Assembly: GCF_034479555.1 (NCBI RefSeq)
Contig: NZ_CP140151.1
Coordinates: 2,976,001 to 3,040,000 of the forward strand
Length of the DNA stretch: 64,000 nt
Reading direction: 5' to 3'
Origin: Chromohalobacter canadensis
GTDB lineage: Bacteria > Pseudomonadota > Gammaproteobacteria > Pseudomonadales > Halomonadaceae
The translations under genes and the position numbers were made by a program. Each line of letters starts with the position of its first letter. The stretch's first letter is position 1. This document shows, piece after piece, positions 36,923 to 46,779 of this stretch. Below the pieces are notes generated by a model. The model was not told where the DNA came from and searched no databases. It saw only the letters and a program-made list of their open reading frames with translations.

Positions 36923-38854
36923 ATGGCGGCTATGACTGAATCCCGACGCATCCACATCCTTGATCCCAGGCTCGCCAACCAGATCGCGGCCGGCGAGGTC
37001 GTCGAGCGACCGGCTTCGGTATTGAAGGAACTGGCCGAGAACGCCATCGATGCCGGCAGCCAGCGCATCGAGATCGATCTCGAAGCCGGTGGCGCCCGCT
37101 TGATTCGTGTGCGTGACGATGGGCGGGGTATCGCCGAAGACGATCTGCCGCTGGCACTGTCACGGCATGCGACGAGCAAGATCGCCTCGCTGGACGATCT
37201 CGAAGGCGTAGATAGCCTCGGTTTTCGCGGCGAGGCGCTGGCCTCGATCAGTTCCGTCTCGCGACTCGAGCTCGTTTCCAATACGCAGGATGAGCCGAGC
37301 GCGGGCTGGCGTGTGGTCGCCGAAGGGCGTCAGATGGAGCCTCGAGTGAGTCCCGCGCCACATCCACGTGGCAGCTCGGTCGTGGTCCGCGACCTGTTCT
37401 TCAATACCCCGGCGCGACGCAAGTTTCTGCGTACCGAGAAGACCGAATTCGGCCATGTTGAAGAGACGTTTCGGCGGCTGGTGCTATCGCGCTACGACAT
37501 CGCTTGGGTGCTGCGTCACAATCAGAAGGTCGTGCATCAGCTGCGAGCGGGCGATGAGCCGGCGGCGATGGAGCGGCGTGTTGGCGCGCTGCTGGGACGC
37601 AAGTTCCTCGAGAATGCCCTGCATGTGGATATAGAAGCGACCGGTTTGCGCCTGTGGGGGTGGGTCGGGCTGCCGACGCATTCCCGTGCACAGGCAGACC
37701 AGCAGTATTTCTTCGTCAATGGCCGCGTCGTGCGTGATCGTCTGGTTGCCCATGCCGTGCGTCAAGCCTATCGCGATGTGCTGTTTCACGGCCGCCACCC
37801 GGTTTTTGTGCTCTATCTGGAGCTCGATCCGCACGTGGTCGATGTCAACGTGCATCCCACCAAGCATGAAGTCCGCTTTCGCGATGGGCGCCTGGTGCAC
37901 GACTTCCTGTTCTCGAGCCTGCACCGTGCGCTGGCCGATGTCCGCCCCAACGAGCCCACCTCGCCAGACGCGGCACCTGCAAGTGCAGGTGACGAGGTGT
38001 CGACACCGGGGGCGCCGACGACTGCGGCCAATGAGCAACCACGCTGGCAACAGCAGGGCATGGCCTTGGGCGCCGATCAGGAGCGTCCTGCGGCCCATCG
38101 CGTGCGCGAATTCATGGCCGGTTACCAGGCACTGCATCCAGAGCATGAAGAGCAGCTGTTGACGCCGCAGCCGCAGCGCACCGCACCCGAGGCGCCGGTG
38201 GCAGCTGAGCCCGATGTCCAAGCGAAGGCGATGCCCGAGGCCGATGCGACCCAGGCGCCGCCACTAGGCTATGCGGTGGCGCAGCTGCATGGTGTCTATA
38301 TTCTCTCGCAGACCGCACGCGGGCTGGTCGTGGTCGACATGCATGCCGCGCACGAGCGCATTACCTATGAGCGCATGAAGCAGCAAGTGCATGGCGACGG
38401 ACAAGCCCTGGGACGGTTGCAGACACAGCCGCTGCTGGTGCCGATGTCGCTGGCGGTCAGCACGCGCGAGGTTGAAACCGCCGAGCGCGAGCGCGAGACC
38501 TTCGAGCGCTTGGGAGTCGAGTTGGACGTCGCGGGTCCGGAGACGCTACTCGTGCGCCGGGTGCCGGTGTTGCTCGACAATGCCGATGTCGAATCGCTGA
38601 TTCATGGCATGCTGGCCGATCTTGAACGTTTCGGGCGGTCGGACAGGGTCGAAGCGCATATCAATGAATTGCTTTCCAGCATGTCGTGCCATGGCAGTGT
38701 GCGGGCCAATCGTCGGCTGACAGTGCCCGAGATGAATGCCTTGCTGCGTGATATGGAGCGCACTGAACGCAGCGGGCAATGCAATCACGGGCGGCCGACC
38801 TGGACCGAGATGTCGATGCACGAGTTGGATAAGCTGTTTCTCCGTGGCCAGTAA
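36923..38854 (+). CDS. mutL: MutL, DNA mismatch repair protein
   Basis: Mismatch repair ATPase linking MutS to downstream nucleases. 643 residues: GHKL ATPase motifs ([25 protein letters not shown]), linker about 335-440, and a C-terminal dimer domain. The C-terminal part carries [12 protein letters not shown] (Asp472-Glu483), the metal-dependent endonuclease motif (DQHA-x2-E-x4-E type) found in MutL of MutH-less bacteria. So this MutL probably nicks DNA itself. Starts ATG 36923 or 36932. Confidence 0.96.
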   Translation: MAAMTESRRIHILDPRLANQIAAGEVVERPASVLKELAENAIDAGSQRIEIDLEAGGARLIRVRDDGRGIAEDDLPLALSRHATSKIASLDDLEGVDSLGFRGEALASISSVSRLELVSNTQDEPSAGWRVVAEGRQMEPRVSPAPHPRGSSVVVRDLFFNTPARRKFLRTEKTEFGHVEETFRRLVLSRYDIAWVLRHNQKVVHQLRAGDEPAAMERRVGALLGRKFLENALHVDIEATGLRLWGWVGLPTHSRAQADQQYFFVNGRVVRDRLVAHAVRQAYRDVLFHGRHPVFVLYLELDPHVVDVNVHPTKHEVRFRDGRLVHDFLFSSLHRALADVRPNEPTSPDAAPASAGDEVSTPGAPTTAANEQPRWQQQGMALGADQERPAAHRVREFMAGYQALHPEHEEQLLTPQPQRTAPEAPVAAEPDVQAKAMPEADATQAPPLGYAVAQLHGVYILSQTARGLVVVDMHAAHERITYERMKQQVHGDGQALGRLQTQPLLVPMSLAVSTREVETAERERETFERLGVELDVAGPETLLVRRVPVLLDNADVESLIHGMLADLERFGRSDRVEAHINELLSSMSCHGSVRANRRLTVPEMNALLRDMERTERSGQCNHGRPTWTEMSMHELDKLFLRGQ

Positions 38855-38885
38855 AGCTGGTCATTGACTGTTTTCAGGATTCTCG

Positions 38886-39824
38886 ATGAACGATACGCGG
38901 CCACTGGCCATCCTCTTGATGGGCCCGACGGCGGCCGGCAAAACCGATTTGGCTATCGCCTTGCGCGAGCGCTTGGGCGGCGAACTGGTCAGCGTCGACT
39001 CGGCGATGATCTATCGCGGCATGGACATCGGCACCGCGAAACCTTCGGCGGAAGAGTTGGCGCGAGCGCCGCATCGCCTGATCGACATTCGCGACCCCGC
39101 CGACACGTACTCCGCCGCTGAATTCCGCGAGGACGCCCTGGCCGAGATGCGCGACATCTCGTCGCAGGGGCGTATCCCGATACTCGTGGGTGGCACCATG
39201 ATGTATATCAAGCGTTTGATCGATGGCGTCGCGGAACTGCCCGCTCGCGATGCCGCATTGCGCGATGAGCTGGCCCTGCGCGCCAAGCGCGAGGGGTTGG
39301 AAGCGCTGCATGCAGAGCTCGCGCAGGTCGATCCGGTCGCTGCGAAGACCATCCATCCGCATAATCGTCAGCGCCTGTTGCGGGCGCTGGAAGTGTATCG
39401 CCTCACCGGCCGAGCATTAGGCGAGCTATGGGCCGAGCAGCCCCGTGAAACCTTTCCTTGGCGCCTCGTGTCCATAGCGCTGGCGCCTACCGAGCGTCGG
39501 GTGCTGCATGCGCGTATCGCGCAGCGCTTCGAAGACATGCTGGCAGGAGGCTTCCGCGAGGAAGTCGCCGCTCTCAGAGCGCGTGGCGATTTGCATCGTG
39601 GGTTCCCCGCGATTCGCTGTGTCGGCTATCGTCAGATGTGGGAGCATATGGATGGCGAGACTGATGAGGCGACGATGCGCGAGCGTGGCATAGCGGCGAC
39701 GCGGCAACTCGCCAAGCGTCAGTTGACCTGGCTGCGCAATTGGCAAGGCGTGCAGTGGGTCGATAGCGAGGCGAGCGATATGCACGAGCAGGTATTGAAA
39801 ATCGTGCGCGGAAGCGGCACTTAG
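38886..39824 (+). CDS. miaA: MiaA, tRNA dimethylallyltransferase
   Basis: Adds the isopentenyl group to A37 of tRNAs that read UNN codons. 312 residues; P-loop LLMGPTAAGKT, VDSAMIYRGMDIGTAKP, VGGTMMYIKRL and the RQLAKRQLTWLRN tail are all present. It lies between mutL and hfq. Confidence 0.96.
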   Translation: MNDTRPLAILLMGPTAAGKTDLAIALRERLGGELVSVDSAMIYRGMDIGTAKPSAEELARAPHRLIDIRDPADTYSAAEFREDALAEMRDISSQGRIPILVGGTMMYIKRLIDGVAELPARDAALRDELALRAKREGLEALHAELAQVDPVAAKTIHPHNRQRLLRALEVYRLTGRALGELWAEQPRETFPWRLVSIALAPTERRVLHARIAQRFEDMLAGGFREEVAALRARGDLHRGFPAIRCVGYRQMWEHMDGETDEATMRERGIAATRQLAKRQLTWLRNWQGVQWVDSEASDMHEQVLKIVRGSGT

Positions 39825-39948
39825 CGTAAGATGTCCGGTCACGACAACGCCTGGCGAGTAGCGCCGCGAACGGCGGTGGCGACGCGAATGGCGGCTGTGA
39901 CCCTTCGAAAACGACCATAAACCACAGCGAGAAGTTAGGGAGAGCAAA

Positions 39949-40200
39949 ATGTCCAAAGGACAGTCCCTTCAAGATCCGTACTTGAACATTCTGCGCAAGG
40001 AGCGCATTCCGGTCTCCATCTTTTTGGTGAACGGTATTAAATTGCAGGGACAGGTCGAGTCTTTCGATCAGTTCGTCATCCTGCTGCGCAATACCGTCAG
40101 CCAGATGGTGTACAAGCACGCCATTTCCACTGTCGTGCCATCCCGCAACGTGCGTCTTCCCGTCCAGGACCCGAATGCTCCGGCGGAAGAAGACGTTTGA
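39949..40200 (+). CDS. hfq: Hfq, RNA chaperone
   Basis: Sm-like hexameric chaperone that pairs small RNAs with mRNAs. 83 residues; Sm1 ([20 protein letters not shown]) and Sm2 ([10 protein letters not shown]) motifs are intact, and the acidic C-tail is short. The leader after miaA is 124 bases, and GGGAG precedes the ATG. The presence of Hfq supports an Hfq-type small RNA at 17077-17166. Confidence 0.98.
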   Translation: MSKGQSLQDPYLNILRKERIPVSIFLVNGIKLQGQVESFDQFVILLRNTVSQMVYKHAISTVVPSRNVRLPVQDPNAPAEEDV

Positions 40201-40214
40201 TCGAGAGGCGCTGA

Positions 40215-41534
40215 TTGTTTTTCGAACGTCCCGACGCCGGTGAAACGGCGGTTCTCGTCCATGTGGATTTCCACGACGAACAGGAACGTGAAGACCCGGG
40301 AGAATTCCTGGAGTTGGTGCGTTCCTCGGGTGTGACGCCGGCGACTCTCATCGAGGGCAGTCGGCGTCGTCCCGATCCCAAGACATTTATCGGCAGCGGT
40401 AAGCTGGAGGAGATTCGCGAGGTACGCGAACTTCACGGCGCCGAAGTCGTCATTTTCAATCATGCCTTGTCGCCTTCGCAGGAGCGCAATCTGGAACGCG
40501 CCCTGAAAAGTCGCGTGCTGGATCGCACGGGTTTGATACTGGATATATTCGCGCAACGTGCGCGTACGCACGAAGGCAAGCTGCAGGTCGAGCTGGCACA
40601 GCTAGAGTACATGTCGACGCGCCTGGTGCGTGGATGGACCCACCTGGAGCGCCAGAAAGGCGGGATCGGCTTGCGCGGCCCAGGGGAAACCCAGCTCGAG
40701 ACCGACCGCCGCTTGTTGAATGGTCGTATCAAGGCGATTCACAAGCGGTTGGAGAAGGTCCGCACACAGCGCGATCAGAATCGCCGTGCGCGGGCGCGTG
40801 CCGAGATTCCCAGCGTGTCCCTGGTGGGCTATACCAATGCTGGTAAGTCAACGCTGTTCAATGCTTTGACCCAGTCAGATGTGTACACCGCTGATCAGCT
40901 GTTCGCCACGCTCGACCCGACGTTGCGTCGCATCGAGGTGGAAGATGTCGGACCGGTGGTCATGGCTGATACGGTGGGGTTCATCCGCCATCTGCCACAC
41001 AAGCTGGTGGAGGCGTTTCGTGCCACCTTGCAGGAAGCGACTGAGGCCTCGTTATTGGTGCATGTCATCGATGCGGCGGACCCGGATCGCGATTTCAATG
41101 TGGCGCAGGTCGATGCAGTGCTCGAGGAAATCGGTGCCGCTGAGGTGCCGCGGCTGCTGGTCATGAATAAAATCGACCTCTTGGACAGCGCTCCACGTCT
41201 TGAGCGTGACGGACACGGTCGCCCGCAGATCGTGTGGCTATCGGCGCGTGATGCACGCGGCTTTGAATTGCTGCATCAAGCACTCGGCGAGCTGCTGGCT
41301 GAAGAGCTGCTCGAGACGAGTTTGACGCTGGAGCCCGAGCAGGGAAGATTGCGGGCATCGCTGCATGAGTTGAATGCCGTGCAGCAAGAACAATTTGACG
41401 AGCAGGGCCGAATCCTGCTGGATATCCGTCTGCCTAGACGCGATTTCTTTCAGTTGATGGCCCGTCTCGGCGAGAAGGCAGCACATTATTTGCCGCCGGG
41501 AGCCCTCGATCGCCCGGAGTGGGAGCGCGACTGA
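40215..41534 (+). CDS. hflX: HflX, ribosome-associated GTPase
   Basis: GTPase that rescues stalled ribosomes and splits 70S under heat stress. 439 residues: N-terminal HflX domain (ERNLERALKSRVLDRTG, GWTHLERQKGGIGLRGPGE), G1 GYTNAGKST, G3 DTVGFIRHLP, G4 NKID. It starts with TTG (40215), with GAGAGG six bases upstream. The gene follows hfq after 14 bases. Confidence 0.95.
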   Translation: MFFERPDAGETAVLVHVDFHDEQEREDPGEFLELVRSSGVTPATLIEGSRRRPDPKTFIGSGKLEEIREVRELHGAEVVIFNHALSPSQERNLERALKSRVLDRTGLILDIFAQRARTHEGKLQVELAQLEYMSTRLVRGWTHLERQKGGIGLRGPGETQLETDRRLLNGRIKAIHKRLEKVRTQRDQNRRARARAEIPSVSLVGYTNAGKSTLFNALTQSDVYTADQLFATLDPTLRRIEVEDVGPVVMADTVGFIRHLPHKLVEAFRATLQEATEASLLVHVIDAADPDRDFNVAQVDAVLEEIGAAEVPRLLVMNKIDLLDSAPRLERDGHGRPQIVWLSARDARGFELLHQALGELLAEELLETSLTLEPEQGRLRASLHELNAVQQEQFDEQGRILLDIRLPRRDFFQLMARLGEKAAHYLPPGALDRPEWERD

Positions 41535-41595
41535 CAGTGCCTGTCACTGGCGCCCCTGGCGAGATGCATCGCAATCAATGCAGTGGAGAAAACGT

Positions 41596-42960
41596 ATGGC
41601 TTGGAACGAGCCTGGTGGTGGCAATCAGCAGGACCCGTGGAGCGGCGGCGGTCGCCGCGGCAGCGGTAATGGTAGCGGTGGGGGCAATGGTGGCAACAAC
41701 CAAGGCCCACCCGATCTCGACGAGGCGCTGAAGAAGTTTCAGGACAAGCTTAGTCGTTTGATGGGTAAGCGCGGCAAGCGTGGTGGCGATAGCAACGGCG
41801 GCGGATCGGGAGGCAAGGGGAATCCCTTCATCCTGCCGGGTGTGCTAGTGATCATTGTATTGGCCATCTGGGCCGGGTCCGGTTTCTACGTGGTCGATCA
41901 GTCTGAACGTGGCGTAGTGCTGCGCTTCGGCAAGTATTACGATACGGTGAATCCCGGTCTGCATTGGAGCCCGACCTTTGTCGATCAAGTGACGAGGGTG
42001 AACGTCACCGAGGTGCGCTCGTTCCGTCAGAATGCTTCCATGCTGACGAGCGATACCAACATCGTGACGGTACGCCTCTCCGCCCAGTATCAGGTCGCCA
42101 ATCCTCGCGACTATGTGCTTAATGTGCGTGATCCCGAGCAGAGCCTGCGCAACGCACTGGACTCCACGTTGCGTCATGTCGTGGGTGCGAGTGGCATGCA
42201 GAACGTGCTGACCAGTACCACTGAGGTCGAAGAAGTCAAACAGATCGATGAAGGTGGCAAGGTACCGGATATGCCGGAAACCGTGGAAGATCCCAGCGAA
42301 TTGCCGGTGGTCACCATGACGCCGCCGGTCCCGGATTCGTTGCTCAGTGGCCGTGAGGAGCTTGGCCCCGAGGTCGCCAAGCGGCTCCAGGAGTCGCTGG
42401 ATGCTTATGGATTGGGGCTGCGTTTGCAGACCGTCAACCTGGAAAGCACCCAGGCGCCGGACCAGGTTCAAGATGCCGTGGACGACGTGATTCGCTCACG
42501 CGAGGATCGTCAGCGCTTGATCAACGAAGCACGGGCCTACGAGAATGCCCTGCAGCCCCGCACCGAAGGGGAAGCGCAGCGCTTTATCGAGGAAGCCACC
42601 GGTTATCGTAATACCGTGGTGTCGGATGCCGAAGGTCAAACCAGCCGCTTCCTGGCCGTGTTGGGCGAATACCAGCAGGCGCCGGAAGTGACACGCCAAC
42701 GTCTCTACTTGGATACGGTGAGTGAGGTGTTGGGTAACAACCGCAAGGCATTGATCGATGTTGGTTCTCAGAATAACTCGATGATCTATCTACCGCTTGA
42801 TCAGCTAGGTAAGCCTCGCGCCGGTGGTAGCGGTGTTGACTCGCAAGATATACGTGAACTTGAGTCGGTCTTCCAGCAGGTTCAAAACGAACCACTTTCT
42901 GGTAGCGACAACAGCAGTGGTCAGCGCCAGTCGAGCGGAATTTCGCGGGAGGGTCGTTAA
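41596..42960 (+). CDS. hflK: HflK, FtsH-regulating membrane protein, with an insertion
   Basis: Prohibitin/SPFH-family partner of HflC; the complex cages the FtsH protease. 454 residues: a Gly/Asn-rich N-terminal segment, a membrane helix (about 77-98), then the SPFH domain. Compared with the E. coli pattern I recall, about 45 extra acidic, proline-rich residues are inserted around residues 208-255 (from TEVEEVKQIDEGG to SLLSGREE), where the family normally has a short turn. ATG 41596 has GGAG upstream. hflC starts two bases after the stop. Confidence 0.92.
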   Translation: MAWNEPGGGNQQDPWSGGGRRGSGNGSGGGNGGNNQGPPDLDEALKKFQDKLSRLMGKRGKRGGDSNGGGSGGKGNPFILPGVLVIIVLAIWAGSGFYVVDQSERGVVLRFGKYYDTVNPGLHWSPTFVDQVTRVNVTEVRSFRQNASMLTSDTNIVTVRLSAQYQVANPRDYVLNVRDPEQSLRNALDSTLRHVVGASGMQNVLTSTTEVEEVKQIDEGGKVPDMPETVEDPSELPVVTMTPPVPDSLLSGREELGPEVAKRLQESLDAYGLGLRLQTVNLESTQAPDQVQDAVDDVIRSREDRQRLINEARAYENALQPRTEGEAQRFIEEATGYRNTVVSDAEGQTSRFLAVLGEYQQAPEVTRQRLYLDTVSEVLGNNRKALIDVGSQNNSMIYLPLDQLGKPRAGGSGVDSQDIRELESVFQQVQNEPLSGSDNSSGQRQSSGISREGR

Positions 42961-42962
42961 TC

Positions 42963-43856
42963 ATGGTCAACAATCGTGCCTTGGGTATCGTCGCATTGCT
43001 GGCTGTGGGGGCCTGGATCGCCAGTTCCAGCTTGTATGTGGTGACAGAGAAGCAGCGTGCCATCAAGTTACGCTTCGGTGAGGTGGTACAGGCCGATATC
43101 GAGCCTGGCTTGCATGTAAAATGGCCGGTGCTCAACACCGTGCGCTTCTTCGATGCGCGCGTGCAGATGCTGGAAAGCACCGAAAGCCGCTTCCTGACAG
43201 CGCGTCGCAATGCCTTGATCGTCGACTCTTACGTCAAGTGGCAGGTCGTCGATCCCAGCTTGTACTATCAGTCCACACGAGGAGAGGTATCGCGTGCTGA
43301 GGACCTCATCGCGCCGCGCGTTGATGAAAGCCTGCGTAATGCCTTCGGTAGCCGTGAAGTGGACAAGATCATTAGCGAAGAACGCAACGAGATGCTCGAG
43401 GAGCCTCAAGAACAGCTGGATAAACGACTGCGTGAAGAGGTGGGTGTCGCGATACTGGATATTCGCCTCAAGCGTGTCGAACTCCCTCAAGAAGTTCAGC
43501 AGGCGGTTTTCCAGCGCATGCGTACCGAGCGTAATGCCGAAGCGCGTCAGTATCGCGCCCAAGGTGAGGAACAGGCCGAGCGTATTCGCGCCCGGGCCGA
43601 TCGTGAGCGTCAGGTGACGTTGGCGGATGCGCGCAAGAAGGCCGAGACGCTGCGTGGTGAAGGTGATGCCAAGGCTGCGGAGATCTATGCCAGCGCTTAT
43701 ACGCAGGATCAAGACTTCTTCAATTTCTATCGCTCCCTGCAAGCGTACCGGAACAGCTTCGACAAGGGCGACGATATGCTGTTGTTGAGTCCGGATAGCG
43801 AGTTCTTCCGCTATTTCCGGTCGCCGACCGGCGAGGCGAGTAGCAACGACGAATAA
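42963..43856 (+). CDS. hflC: HflC, FtsH-regulating membrane protein
   Basis: Partner of HflK. 297 residues with an N-terminal membrane helix (about 5-23), the SPFH domain (TEKQRAIKLRFGE, PGLHVKWP, DARVQMLEST), and a C-terminal coiled coil. Last gene of the superoperon; a hairpin and then a strong terminator lie downstream. Confidence 0.95.
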   Translation: MVNNRALGIVALLAVGAWIASSSLYVVTEKQRAIKLRFGEVVQADIEPGLHVKWPVLNTVRFFDARVQMLESTESRFLTARRNALIVDSYVKWQVVDPSLYYQSTRGEVSRAEDLIAPRVDESLRNAFGSREVDKIISEERNEMLEEPQEQLDKRLREEVGVAILDIRLKRVELPQEVQQAVFQRMRTERNAEARQYRAQGEEQAERIRARADRERQVTLADARKKAETLRGEGDAKAAEIYASAYTQDQDFFNFYRSLQAYRNSFDKGDDMLLLSPDSEFFRYFRSPTGEASSNDE

Positions 43857-43865
43857 GTCACGATC

Positions 43866-43907
43866 TGGCCTCCGGGGTACCTCCGTCCGGGGTACATCCG
43901 GAGGCCA
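43866..43907. repeat. Inverted repeat after hflC
   Basis: GGCCTCCGG (43867-43875) and CCGGAGGCC (43898-43906), with two copies of CCGGGGTAC between (43873-43881, 43888-43896). No T-run follows. It could protect the 3' end of the hfl mRNA or be a leftover of duplication. Confidence 0.5.
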
Positions 43908-43926
43908 AACGTGATAGACTCTTGAC

Positions 43927-43949
43927 ACCGGGCGTCGCCCGGTTTTTTT
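43927..43949 (+). terminator. Rho-independent terminator of the hfq-hfl superoperon
   Basis: ACCGGGC (43927-43933), 3-base loop, GCCCGGT (43937-43943), then seven T. Strong intrinsic terminator. Confidence 0.9.
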
Positions 43950-44093
43950 GTGGCCTGTCAGCGGATATGGATGCCTCTACGGCGATTCGCGACGGGCTCG
44001 GTATGCGACTCCGACATGACGTGTCAGCGTTCGTGTCGTCTCGCCCGCAACCGACGATGCCAATACGCCACTCATTTCTGGCAGGACCAAAAA

Positions 44094-45275
44094 ATGACCA
44101 TCGCTGACCGCTGGCTGCTTCCCGACGGAATGGATGAAGTACTTCCGCCTCAGGCGACGCGCATGGAGCAACTGCGTCGTGCGTTGCTCGATCTGTATGA
44201 TCGCTGGGGATATGATTTGGTGATTCCTCCGACGGTCGAGTTTCTCGATTCGCTGTTGACCGGCACGGGGACCGATCTCGATCTGCAGACGTTCAAGCTG
44301 ACCGACCAGCTTTCCGGTCGGATGATGGGCGCCAGCGCGGATGTGACGCCGCAGGTGGCGCGTATGGATGCGCATTCATTGAAGCGCAGTGGGCCGGCAC
44401 GACTTTGCTATTGCACGACCGTGTTGCGTGCCAAGGCCGACCAACACCAGGGAGGGCGCAGCCCGACTCAGGTTGGTGTGGAGCTTTTCGGCCATGCGGG
44501 GTTGGATGCGGACATCGAGGTGTTGCGGCTGGCACTCACGGGGCTGGAAGTCGCCGGGGCCGGCGAAACTCACCTGGCGCTCAGCCATATCGGCATCTAT
44601 CGTGCTTTGGTGCACGCGGCGGCATTGAATGCGGAAAGCGAGTATGCGCTTTTCGAAGCCATCGAGCGCAAGGCCTTCAACGACGTCGATGCCCTGGTCG
44701 CGCGGGACGTGCGTGACCCCGCGTTGGCCGAGATGCTGCAAACGTTGCCGCGTCTTTACGGCGGCCAAGAGGTGCTCGACCAGGCCCGCGAGGTCTTTGC
44801 GGGCGCGCCTCCCGCCGTCGCGGCGGCGCTGGATGAACTTCAGGCGTTGTGCCGGGCCGTCACGGCCAATCATCTACAGGCCGAGGTGTATATCGACCTG
44901 GCCGAATTGCGCGGGTATCAATATCACACGGGTATGGTGTTTGCGGCTTATGTGCCTGGTTACGGTCAGGCCTTGGCCAAGGGAGGGCGCTACGACGACA
45001 CCGGACGCGCCTTCGGTCGGGCGCGCCCGGCGACGGGATTTTCCATGGATCTCAAGCTGTTGGCTTCGCTCATCGAGAGCGGTCCGCGCGGCGATGGTAT
45101 CTGGGCGCCTGCCGACGATCGCGCCACGCTTACCCAGGCCATTGCGCATCTGCGTGCTGCCGGTGAGCGCGTCATTCAGGCGTTGCCAGGGCAGCGTGTG
45201 GGGCCTCGCGAACAGCGTTGTGATCGACAGCTAGTGGAAACCAACGGCGAATGGCGGGTCGAACCGCTCGCGTAA
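44094..45275 (+). CDS. hisZ: HisZ, ATP phosphoribosyltransferase regulatory subunit
   Basis: Histidyl-tRNA-synthetase-like protein that forms the first enzyme of histidine synthesis together with the short HisG. 393 residues: DRWLLPDGMDEVLPPQA at the start, the class II-like core with RLCYCTTVLRA, and ELRGYQYHTGMVFAAY. It lacks the anticodon-binding domain of true HisS. ATG 44094 follows GCAGGA. It precedes purA, as in many proteobacteria. Confidence 0.92.
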   Translation: MTIADRWLLPDGMDEVLPPQATRMEQLRRALLDLYDRWGYDLVIPPTVEFLDSLLTGTGTDLDLQTFKLTDQLSGRMMGASADVTPQVARMDAHSLKRSGPARLCYCTTVLRAKADQHQGGRSPTQVGVELFGHAGLDADIEVLRLALTGLEVAGAGETHLALSHIGIYRALVHAAALNAESEYALFEAIERKAFNDVDALVARDVRDPALAEMLQTLPRLYGGQEVLDQAREVFAGAPPAVAAALDELQALCRAVTANHLQAEVYIDLAELRGYQYHTGMVFAAYVPGYGQALAKGGRYDDTGRAFGRARPATGFSMDLKLLASLIESGPRGDGIWAPADDRATLTQAIAHLRAAGERVIQALPGQRVGPREQRCDRQLVETNGEWRVEPLA

Positions 45276-46604
<1,329 letters not shown>

Positions 46605-46635
46605 ACCCTGAACGTTTGCCCGCTTCACTTGAGCG

Positions 46636-46670
46636 ACGCCCGGTCGGCTGCATTGCCGATCGGGCGTTTT
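46636..46670 (+). terminator. Rho-independent terminator of purA
   Basis: CGCCCGGTCGGC (46637-46648) pairs with GCCGATCGGGCG (46655-46666; one mismatch or bulge), followed by TTTT. Confidence 0.8.
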
Positions 46671-46719
46671 CATGACGAGGCCCGGCTTGCAAGGGCGATG
46701 CTTTTGCTCCTCGACAATG

Positions 46720-46752
46720 AAAAGGCCCGCGCCATCACGGCGCGGGCCTTTT
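46720..46752. terminator. Bidirectional terminator, purA / symporter
   Basis: AAAA then GGCCCGCGCC (46724-46733), a loop, GGCGCGGGCC (46739-46748) and TTTT. It serves the convergent purA and sodium/solute symporter genes. Confidence 0.85.
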
Positions 46753-46779
46753 GTGTCATGCGTGTTGTCGCAGGGGCGT

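Noticed and set aside
44290-44500. Reading hisZ as a histidyl-tRNA synthetase
   Set aside because: The class II core is present, but the anticodon-binding domain is missing and the gene is at the conserved hisZ-purA position.
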